Shown here: in pieces, positions 1 through 5,147 of the stretch
Layout of the letters: every line of letters starts with the position of its first letter
Position numbering within the stretch: the first letter of the stretch is position 1
DNA from: UBA1189 sp045654565
GTDB lineage: Bacteria > Bacteroidota > Bacteroidia > Bacteroidales > Bacteroidaceae
Assembly (NCBI GenBank): GCA_045654565.1
Contig: JAZONP010000075.1
Location: 1-5,547, forward strand
Length of the DNA: 5,547 nucleotides
Reading direction: 5' to 3'
Position numbers and translations under genes: made by a program
Notes under the pieces: generated by a model
Seen by the model: only the letters and a program-made list of their open reading frames with translations
The model's database searches: none
Told to the model about the DNA's origin: nothing

Positions 1-1013
1 GCCACGGCACGCTCCTTGTTCTCCTCGAAGATGGTCTCATCCTCCCACTTGGGCGACTCGATCTTAGGTTTCTCCACCTCGGCAAAGGTGAACCATGCCG
101 ACTGGTCTTCCGCATCGTAGGACACGAGCATCATGCGGCCCTCGCGCAAGGCGTACATCTTACCGGCCTTCTGCTTCGATGCTGAGAGGATGCGGTAAGC
201 ACGTTCGCCCTCCACAGGCTCGAAGCGGAAGCGGGCATTGTTCCACACACCAGGAGCTGCAGGCCACTGGAGCAGATAGTCTACGGCAGGGTTTCCACCG
301 CCATCGTCAAAGTTCTGTGTATAGAACGCACCAGCCACCGCGCGCTCGGTGAGGCCGATCATCGTCATCTGCCAGTACTGACCGCGGTTAAGTTCCTCGA
401 TGGGCTCAGCCACGATACGTGCATTGTTCTGACCATTGTCACCATTACCCAGTGCCATGCCGGGCTGCCCGTAAGGATAGATGCGATAGGTAGCATCGGC
501 ATCGAAGCCATACTCGCCCGCCTCGTCGAGACGGAAGGCAGCTGCATTCTTCGTACGCGCCTCTGCTACAGGAATGAGCGAGAGTGTACCATTGCTCTCA
601 CGATACATGGCCACCTCGGAGCGGTTGGCAGGAATGAGGAGAACGGCTTCACGCATCTTGCCTTGGAATGTCTCTACCTTCCATAATTGTGCCTCGTCAG
701 AACCGTTGTTCTCTCCTACCCCCACCTTGTTGCCATCGGCACGGAGAGCCTGGTTGGTGAAGGGGTTGATGATACGCACACTCCCCGAGAGGTCGGTCAC
801 TGTCCAGTACTGTCCCTCGGCAGCAGCATCCATCTTCTGGAAGGTGGCCTTGCCCCCATCCAGCTGGAGCACCAAGCGGCCATCCGTAGCTGGGAAAAGA
901 TTATAATACGCTCCCTTACGGAAGGTCGTCTGTGCCACGAGAGCACTCGTCACACACAGCATCACCACGCACATGAGCGAGCGGATGCCAAAGAAAAATC
1001 TGTGTTTGTTCAT
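1..1013 (-). CDS. Exported glycoside hydrolase family 2 (beta-galactosidase-like) protein with ricin-like N-terminal region, partial
   Basis: The gene starts at the ATG at 1013-1011 and runs off the left edge, leaving 337 codons and no stop. Residues 1-27 form a signal peptide (basic start, hydrophobic core, cleavage after ALVA before QTT), so the protein is exported to the periplasm or outer surface. Residues ~30-310 contain repeated lectin-like units with ricin-type Q-x-W signatures (QYW at 68-70, QLW at 109-111, QYW at 212-214) and many short beta-strand patterns. After this, residues ~321-337 (PKWEDETIFEENKERAV) resemble the opening of the LacZ-type GH2 sugar-binding domain, which in known enzymes begins W-E-[ND]-x-x-x-x-x-x-N-[KR]. 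The catalytic barrel would lie outside the window. The inferred role is hydrolysis of a beta-linked galactoside or related glycan, with the N-terminal units perhaps binding carbohydrate. The GH2 call rests on about 17 residues; the lectin-like part is clearer. The GC-rich composition suggests host backbone. Confidence 0.68.
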   Translation of the reverse strand, partial: MNKHRFFFGIRSLMCVVMLCVTSALVAQTTFRKGAYYNLFPATDGRLVLQLDGGKATFQKMDAAAEGQYWTVTDLSGSVRIINPFTNQALRADGNKVGVGENNGSDEAQLWKVETFQGKMREAVLLIPANRSEVAMYRESNGTLSLIPVAEARTKNAAAFRLDEAGEYGFDADATYRIYPYGQPGMALGNGDNGQNNARIVAEPIEELNRGQYWQMTMIGLTERAVAGAFYTQNFDDGGGNPAVDYLLQWPAAPGVWNNARFRFEPVEGERAYRILSASKQKAGKMYALREGRMMLVSYDAEDQSAWFTFAEVEKPKIESPKWEDETIFEENKERAV

Positions 1014-1045
1014 ATAGCTAATATAGAGTTATTCACAATACCTCG

Positions 1046-1078
1046 CGAAGATAGTAATTATTTAGCAAAACACGAAAA
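1046..1078 (-). promoter_or_regulatory. Possible Bacteroidetes promoter for the GH2 gene
   Basis: Read on the minus strand, TTTTCG (1078-1073) is followed after 19 nt by TATCTTCG (1053-1046). This resembles the Bacteroidetes primary sigma consensus TTTG-N19/20-TAnnTTTG, with a C for T in both boxes. It lies about 33 nt upstream of the GH2 start codon. The position is right but the match is imperfect. Confidence 0.45.
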
Positions 1079-1096
1079 TAATTACACAGAAAAGCT

Positions 1097-1124
1097 CATT
1101 GCTCACAGCCCATTGCTCATAGCT
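1097..1124. repeat. 14-bp imperfect tandem direct repeat
   Basis: CATTGCTCACAGCC (1097-1110) is followed directly by CATTGCTCATAGCT (1111-1124); 12 of 14 bases match. It lies between the two divergent promoters, just upstream of the plus-strand -33 box. It could be an operator or a replication-slippage repeat; nothing in the sequence decides which. Confidence 0.5.
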
Positions 1125-1139
1125 TTCCTCTCTCTCCCC

Positions 1140-1170
1140 TTTGCCGCATTACGATTTTTATTTACTTTTG
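1140..1170 (+). promoter_or_regulatory. Bacteroidetes-type promoter for the 1197 lipoprotein gene
   Basis: A TTTG -33 box (1140-1143) is separated by exactly 19 nt from TACTTTTG (1163-1170), a full match to TAnnTTTG. Transcription would begin a few bases later, giving a leader of roughly 20 nt before the ATG at 1197. This supports 1197 as the true start, although the reading frame stays open further upstream. Confidence 0.75.
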
Positions 1171-1196
1171 CGTTACAAACACGAGTCGCACACATC

Positions 1197-1781
1197 ATGA
1201 AGCTTCGCATAGCACTATACCTGCTCCTTCTCGCCACCCTCTGCATGGGGTGTGGCGGTCGACTTTCCATGCACGAACTGGAGCGGCTGGAGGCGCGTGT
1301 AAACGATGCGCCCGACTCGGTGCTTGCGGTGCTCACCTCAACGGATATGTCATGCTGGGGCGAGGCACGCGCACTTTACGCACTGCTTACCGTGCAAGCA
1401 CAGGACAAGAGCTATATGGATGAATACGGGCATTTGTCCATGATTACTTCAGAAAGCTATCCTGAAATTGTTATAAACACAAACACAATATGGAGTGAAG
1501 ACGATTACATTTACAACAATGTGCGAATTGTTAATGGTGGGAAACTGACAATCAGTGCTAACATTAAGAAATATTTCACATCTTCCATTACTATAGAAAA
1601 TGGAGGTGAATTAATCGTAGACAATGGATCTGTCGCCCGTGGTAACGTAGTTGTTCGGGATGGTGGACACTTGTCACTTATAAACAATGGAAAGATTCAA
1701 TTAGATAATGCAGATAATTTAAGAGTTGAGCTTGGGGGAATATTCAAACTGTTGTTTGGAAAAATTGAAATTATAGATTAA
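1197..1781 (+). CDS. Chimeric lipoprotein: TPR-type lipoprotein N-terminus joined to a beta-helix-like C-terminal tail
   Basis: The product is 194 aa. Residues 1-18 are a lipoprotein signal peptide with the lipobox cysteine at 19 (CMGC). Residues ~27-76 (with APDSVLAVL, EARALYALL and DKSYMDE) match the start of a common Bacteroidetes family of TPR-containing lipoproteins, which are normally several hundred residues long. From about residue 77 the character changes to short strands with glycine pairs at 20-24 residue spacing (NGGKL at 113, NGGEL at 135, DGGHL at 155, LGG at 179), typical of beta-helix-like ends of secreted Bacteroidetes proteins. No TPR repeats follow. GC is about 62% in 1201-1320 and about 30% in 1441-1500 plus 1561-1620 (hand counts). 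I infer an in-frame fusion of two unrelated gene pieces near 1425. The ORF is open and has a good promoter, so it may be expressed, but neither half looks complete. The start at 1197 is set by the signal peptide and promoter. Confidence 0.7.
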   Translation: MKLRIALYLLLLATLCMGCGGRLSMHELERLEARVNDAPDSVLAVLTSTDMSCWGEARALYALLTVQAQDKSYMDEYGHLSMITSESYPEIVINTNTIWSEDDYIYNNVRIVNGGKLTISANIKKYFTSSITIENGGELIVDNGSVARGNVVVRDGGHLSLINNGKIQLDNADNLRVELGGIFKLLFGKIEIID

Positions 1782-1786
1782 ATTTG
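1755..1786 (+). promoter_or_regulatory. Bacteroidetes-type promoter for the 1808 gene, overlapping the upstream stop codon
   Basis: TTTG (1755-1758), a 20-nt spacer, then TAAATTTG (1779-1786), a full match to TAnnTTTG. The -7 box begins at the TAA stop (1779-1781) of the preceding gene. It gives the next gene its own promoter with a leader of about 15 nt. Confidence 0.7.
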
Positions 1787-1807
1787 TGGATATAAAATCT
1801 TATACTT

Positions 1808-2611
1808 ATGAAGTACTGCCTTGTATTATTAAGTTTTATACTCACTATTTTCGATGACATCGTAGCACAAGATAGTAAGACTTTTCTCATCACAGAAGGT
1901 AAACAGTGGGCGGTCTGTAGACATAGCTACAGAGGAGAGTTTTGGACTGAAACTTACTGTTTACAGGGTGACACCGTAATCAACGGAAAGACTTATAAGA
2001 TAGAGCATGCAGGCCGTAATGAAGACCTCTCGGATATGAAACCTTCAGGCCGATATATGCGTGAGGAAGATGGTAGGGTGTATAGCATCACCGACAAGGA
2101 CCAACGTGATGATTTTGTCTTCGACTATTCTATGGAGATTGGCGATACACTCTTTTACAATCCTCATACAGATTATTATGGTAATGTACATAAGCACCCA
2201 GTATGCCTTCGCCTTATAGCCATACGAGATACGATAATGCCTAATGGTGATGGGAGGGTGAGAAAGTGCTATGATACAGAAGAAGGTTGTCTTAATGGTG
2301 ATGACGTGTATGAGTTTTACCCTGTTCTTCATTCCTTTATAGAAGATATCGGATATACTGCTACAGGCTTGTCTTCTTCTGAGATTGGGACTACAGGTGT
2401 CGGCTATTCACTCCTTTATGTGAAGCAAGGCGACACTATGCTCTACCAACAAGAAGGAGGTGTTCTCTGGAAAGACAACACCAATATTGAAGGTATCAAA
2501 GTAAACAATCACGACACCCCCTACTACGACCTGCAAGGTCGCAAGGTAGCGAATCCCCCACAAGGTATCTATATCAAGGATGGAAAGAAGACGTTTGTCT
2601 CAAAAGAGTGA
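1808..2611 (+). CDS. Secreted protein of unknown function with C-terminal DLQGRK tag
   Basis: The product is 267 aa. Residues 1-21 are a signal peptide (hydrophobic core, probable cleavage at VAQ/D). The body (residues ~25-215) is rich in beta-strand patterns: 'GDTVINGKTYKIEHAG' near 54-69, a RVYSI segment, and 'MEIGDTLFYN' near 109-118. This layout recurs in secreted hypothetical proteins of Prevotella and Bacteroides that have no assigned activity. Residues ~239-262 carry YYDLQGRKV followed by GIYIKDGKK, which resembles the C-terminal sorting or anchoring tags of exported Bacteroidetes proteins, including type IX secretion cargo. The neighbour at 2653 ends in the same tag. The ATG at 1808 sits 22 nt after a good -7 box, with no Shine-Dalgarno, as expected for this phylum. 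Surface or extracellular location is inferred; no enzymatic motif is visible. Confidence 0.8.
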   Translation: MKYCLVLLSFILTIFDDIVAQDSKTFLITEGKQWAVCRHSYRGEFWTETYCLQGDTVINGKTYKIEHAGRNEDLSDMKPSGRYMREEDGRVYSITDKDQRDDFVFDYSMEIGDTLFYNPHTDYYGNVHKHPVCLRLIAIRDTIMPNGDGRVRKCYDTEEGCLNGDDVYEFYPVLHSFIEDIGYTATGLSSSEIGTTGVGYSLLYVKQGDTMLYQQEGGVLWKDNTNIEGIKVNNHDTPYYDLQGRKVANPPQGIYIKDGKKTFVSKE

Positions 2612-2625
2612 AAGAACTATCTTTG
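2594..2625 (+). promoter_or_regulatory. Bacteroidetes-type promoter for the 2653 gene, straddling the end of the 1808 gene
   Basis: TTTG (2594-2597) lies inside the last codons of the upstream gene. After 20 nt comes TATCTTTG (2618-2625), a full match to TAnnTTTG, just past the TGA at 2609-2611. The leader to the ATG at 2653 is about 20-25 nt and A/T-rich. Confidence 0.7.
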
Positions 2626-2652
2626 CATGTGAAATATTAAAAATCTTACGTT

Positions 2653-3579
2653 ATGAAAAGTACTACTCTATTCTTCGTTGCCTTGATGATGGCTTTTGTT
2701 GTGACTGCGCGCCCCTGTACCCCGATAGCTGATTGTCCCCATATCGCTCCCGATGACACTACCACGGTGGTTCCTCCTTCGGATGATGATGTGCTTCCCG
2801 ATACACCGCCGTCTGATGAACCCGATACGTTGGCCCTGAAGAACTTTACCCCGAATATTGAGGTGCTCAACCTGCGCGTGGCTGAGACGTTCCAACTACA
2901 GTTCGCATGGGATTATCCTGAAGGCGAGGCCATGTACTCCCAATATATTAGCTATAGCTATGATGAACGGGTGATTTCCATCGACAGGAACCAACTTATC
3001 ACTGCTCGCAGCGCGGGCGACACTGAGGTGTTCATCTATTGTATGGGAGTGGTGAAAAGTTGTAAAGTAATTGTCAGCGATGGTGGCTCTTCTGCAGTAC
3101 AGCATCGTGGACAGATGACACTTCCTATTGGGGAGTTCTGCGGCAATCAAGGCAACGATTTCAATGTCACACTTGCTGATGGCACATTGCGCTTGCAGGG
3201 TACGTTTTGGGGACATGCCTGTATCCCTTCAGAGTTAGAATATGAGATTCTTGATGGTACGGCCTACTTCTCTATACACACCAACTATGAAGACTCTACA
3301 TGTACCGATGGATATCAAGGCTCCTTTACCATGTCGCAGACCATTGATGTGGAGTTTACTGATTGTGTCTCCGAGACCTACAACGTGTATGTTAACAATA
3401 CCCTGTCGTCTATCTATGCTGCCCCCGAGCAGAAAGCCTATTATGTTCGTACCACAGGCATTGACAATCTTGAGGCTCCTCTCAATGATGCTCCTTACCA
3501 CGACCTCCAAGGCCGTAAGGTTATAACTCCCACGCGAGGTATTTATTTCAAGGATGGGAAAAAGGTTGTGGTTAAATAA
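2653..3579 (+). CDS. Secreted Ig-like (BIG2-type) protein with acidic Pro linker and C-terminal DLQGRK tag
   Basis: The product is 308 aa. Residues 1-19 form a signal peptide (cleavage near VTA/R). Residues ~33-60 are a low-complexity linker of Asp, Pro, Thr and Ser, typical of a spacer holding a domain away from the surface. Residues ~65-142 fit a bacterial Ig-like group 2 (BIG2) fold: a strand with 'LRVAETFQLQ', then 'DERVISIDRNQLITARSAGD', then a closing strand ending VIVSD. Residues ~150-265 are another beta-rich region with no family I recognise. Eight cysteines in the mature part (22, 28, 130, 137, 163, 190, 217, 238) suggest disulfides. The C-terminus (YHDLQGRKV at 282-290, GIYFKDGKK at 296-304) matches the tag of the upstream neighbour. 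An extracellular adhesin-like or binding role is plausible but unproven. It has its own promoter, so it need not be co-transcribed with the 1808 gene. Confidence 0.82.
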   Translation: MKSTTLFFVALMMAFVVTARPCTPIADCPHIAPDDTTTVVPPSDDDVLPDTPPSDEPDTLALKNFTPNIEVLNLRVAETFQLQFAWDYPEGEAMYSQYISYSYDERVISIDRNQLITARSAGDTEVFIYCMGVVKSCKVIVSDGGSSAVQHRGQMTLPIGEFCGNQGNDFNVTLADGTLRLQGTFWGHACIPSELEYEILDGTAYFSIHTNYEDSTCTDGYQGSFTMSQTIDVEFTDCVSETYNVYVNNTLSSIYAAPEQKAYYVRTTGIDNLEAPLNDAPYHDLQGRKVITPTRGIYFKDGKKVVVK

Positions 3580-3591
3580 AGAAGAGATATC

Positions 3592-3611
3592 CCTGGTCAA
3601 CTTGACCCAGG
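3592..3611 (+). terminator. Hairpin after the 2653 gene, possible weak terminator
   Basis: CCTGGTC (3592-3598) pairs with GACCCAGG (3604-3611) apart from one bulged C, leaving a loop of AACTT. It begins 12 nt after the stop codon, where a terminator would be expected. No T-tract follows, so intrinsic termination is uncertain. The rest of 3580-3701 shows no clear promoter or gene. Confidence 0.4.
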
Positions 3612-3701
3612 TATGAGTACCGTTGAGACTAACTACAATTAGACTGTCGACTTAGAGATTATTCCAAACATATCAAAGCAAAATTAATCATGTAACGAAT
3701 T

Positions 3702-4361
3702 ATGAAAAGAGCATTAAGCATTCTATTGGTAGGTCTTGGGTTATTCTGTTCATGCGAGGAAAATGATGTGCAACCCGATGCTATAGCATTTAGTTACATT
3801 CCCGAAACTAACATTGCAGAGACGCAGCTTGGAGCTACGGTGTATACGTATGATGATTTGATAGCGACTACGGCTGGAGTCTATTATGGAAGAGACGCAA
3901 TCTATGATTGCTATAAAAAGGATGGACAGACATATTATATAATGAATCGCCGTGAAAACAAACCAGACAATGCCAACCAGTTGGTGGGTATGGAGGGATT
4001 TCTTCCCATTACCCTACAAATTCACGATGGTTACTATGCAATGATTGCAAGCATAGACCATGCAACTTATCTCTACAGGTATGATTTCGACGAAGTGTCC
4101 CAAACACTTGAAAGCATAGAAATTTCTTCCCGATATTACAATGTACCCCAAACTCTGGTATACTTGAGTGAAGAGTATTTTGTGCTGCAGATGGATGCCA
4201 CATGGCGGAGTCTCTCAAAAGAGAAGGGCGCGACATTCTCACGTGTAGTGTACAAGAAATGCACGATGCCCGACTTATCGTCAGCCACGGACACCATTGA
4301 TTGTCGTAGTTTGCAGGAGGCGTCGGAGCAGGATATAGATATGCCAAAGAACATAGTATAA
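3702..4361 (+). CDS. Lipoprotein of unknown function, probably with a recombined C-terminus
   Basis: The product is 219 aa. Residues 1-17 are a lipoprotein signal peptide; the probable lipidated cysteine is C18 (FCSC), followed by EEND. Acidic residues right after the cysteine resemble the Bacteroidetes surface lipoprotein export signal, so outer-surface display is possible. The body is rich in Tyr/Asp beta-strand patterns ('QTYYIMNRRENK', 'DGYYAMIASIDHATYLYRYD'), loosely like a beta-propeller-type binding protein, but I do not recognise the family. The last ~17 residues (from about LQEASEQ) come from DNA that, in the -1 frame, reads as the glycine-rich start of the Rhs/toxin-like remnant at 4310-4635. 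The native C-terminus has therefore probably been lost at a join near 4310. No convincing TAnnTTTG promoter is seen in the 122 nt upstream. Confidence 0.7.
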   Translation: MKRALSILLVGLGLFCSCEENDVQPDAIAFSYIPETNIAETQLGATVYTYDDLIATTAGVYYGRDAIYDCYKKDGQTYYIMNRRENKPDNANQLVGMEGFLPITLQIHDGYYAMIASIDHATYLYRYDFDEVSQTLESIEISSRYYNVPQTLVYLSEEYFVLQMDATWRSLSKEKGATFSRVVYKKCTMPDLSSATDTIDCRSLQEASEQDIDMPKNIV

Positions 4362-4635
4362 ACATATGGAATGGCAAAAGCCTAAATCAATTAAAGTACT
4401 CAAAACATCAAGTAGGGACCAAATACCGTAAACATCTAAAAGATTCCCAGGGCTCAGTCATGAAGATTATTTGAATCTGGCAAAAGAAATCTACGAAAAT
4501 CCGTTATCTACAAGAACCTGTTATCCACTAAACAGTCCCAATTATCCAGGCGAAACACATTATATTCATGGAGGCAATCTCTTAAGAATGGATCCACATG
4601 GCTATTTTAGAAGTTTATACCCGATTAATAAATGA
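4310..4635 (+). pseudogene. Remnant of the C-terminal toxin end of an Rhs/polymorphic toxin, frameshifted
   Basis: There is no start codon, but two overlapping frames read as one continuous protein. From 4310 one frame gives a glycine-rich stretch (GGVGAGYRYAKEHSI), then NIWNGKSLNQ and a basic run 'KYSKHQVGTKYRKHLK'. The frame one base back takes over between 4432 and 4471, near AAAAG at 4438-4442, and reads 'FPGLSHEDYLNLAKEIYENP', then PGETHYIHGG, then NLLRMDPHGYFRSLYPINK and TGA at 4633-4635. A glycine-rich linker leading to 'W.GKS' and a basic C-terminal domain is the usual layout at the end of Bacteroidetes Rhs-type toxins. The basic, His/Lys-rich content would suit a nuclease, but I cannot name the toxin family or assign catalytic residues. 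The body of the toxin is missing upstream, so this is probably an orphan toxin tip inactivated by truncation and a frameshift. The likely immunity gene begins 3 nt after the stop. Confidence 0.62.
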
Positions 4636-4638
4636 AAG

Positions 4639-5067
4639 ATGATATTTATGTCGTTTGTTAAGAGAATATATACCGAATGGTATCGCTATCAAGGTGAAGA
4701 AGACAAGCTGTTATTACGTGTTTATGTTTGTGTTGATGATAGCATCTTTAGTATTGATTGTTCGGAGGAGGCTGTAAAGATTCATGAAGTGAATGATTTG
4801 CCCGAAGGGTATGTGAATATAGACAATATGTATACCTATTGGCTTCAGGAAGAGCACATCGAATGGTTGAGCGAGTCGCCTATCACCAAGATAAGGTATC
4901 TATATGAGAAGAAAACTGGCTTCAAGCGCGGTATCTGTCTTTTCTTCATGAATCATCATATCGTATACTATAACCCAGGCTACGAATATGGTGATAGAGA
5001 AGTTATGTTATGTGATGCGGACTTGGAGACGATAATGACAGGGTACGGTTATATACTTGATAAATAA
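4639..5067 (+). CDS. Candidate immunity protein for the adjacent toxin remnant
   Basis: The product is 142 aa from the ATG at 4639, or 139 aa from the in-frame ATG at 4648 (MSFVKRIYTEW), which is equally plausible because no Shine-Dalgarno decides between them. There is no signal peptide or membrane segment, so it is cytoplasmic, unlike every other gene in the window. It is acidic (about 25 Asp/Glu against 14 Lys/Arg) and rich in aromatic residues, with visible stretches such as 'YWLQEEHIEWL' and 'FFMNHHIVYYNPGYEYGDRE'. I do not recognise a named family. Three features point to an immunity protein that would bind and neutralise a toxin domain: small acidic cytoplasmic product, start 3 nt after the toxin-like stop, and same strand. 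Such genes are commonly kept as orphans after the toxin decays, giving protection against siblings that still deliver it. With no promoter visible, expression would depend on upstream transcription. Confidence 0.6.
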   Translation: MIFMSFVKRIYTEWYRYQGEEDKLLLRVYVCVDDSIFSIDCSEEAVKIHEVNDLPEGYVNIDNMYTYWLQEEHIEWLSESPITKIRYLYEKKTGFKRGICLFFMNHHIVYYNPGYEYGDREVMLCDADLETIMTGYGYILDK

Positions 5068-5105
5068 AAGATATCCGTCACGGCGGAAAAGTATATTATA
5101 CTTCA

Positions 5106-5131
5106 GGCCATTATAAATCTTTTTATAGGCC
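5106..5131 (+). promoter_or_regulatory. Inverted repeat in the leader of the 5148 gene
   Basis: GGCC-AT-TATAAA (5106-5117), loop TCTT, then TTTATA-GGCC (5122-5131). This is a 10-bp stem with a 2-nt bulge. It lies 39 nt after the immunity-candidate stop and 16 nt before the next ATG. It could end transcription of the upstream gene or act in the 5' leader; no T-tract follows the 3' arm. Confidence 0.4.
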
Positions 5132-5147
5132 GCAAATTCAACTTATT

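Noticed and set aside
95..906. Plus-strand open frames opposite the GH2 gene (95-352 and 574-906)
   Set aside because: They are antisense shadows of a GC-rich coding region; the minus-strand frame has a signal peptide and lectin-type motifs throughout.
687..1196. In-frame extension of the 1197 gene upstream to an ATG at 687
   Set aside because: It would run antisense through the GH2 gene and across both promoters. The lipoprotein signal peptide and the consensus promoter at 1140-1170 place the start at 1197.
2896..3600. Minus-strand frames opposite the 2653 gene (2896-3216 and 3235-3600)
   Set aside because: The plus frame has a signal peptide, BIG2 pattern and C-terminal tag; the minus frames show no motifs and no promoter.
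3580..3701. Possible promoter or small gene between the 2653 and 3702 genes
   Set aside because: No TAnnTTTG box with a correctly spaced TTTG is present, and the only ATG frames are very short (for example 8 codons from 3613).
4009..4377. Minus-strand frame of 122 aa across the end of the 3702 gene
   Set aside because: It has no promoter, signal peptide or recognisable motif, and it overlaps plus-strand frames that do carry signals.
4310..4635. Expression of the toxin remnant by two -1 frameshifts from the 3702 lipoprotein gene
   Set aside because: The frame relations allow it (both shifts are -1), but no strong slippery sequence is visible at either point; truncation plus an indel is simpler.
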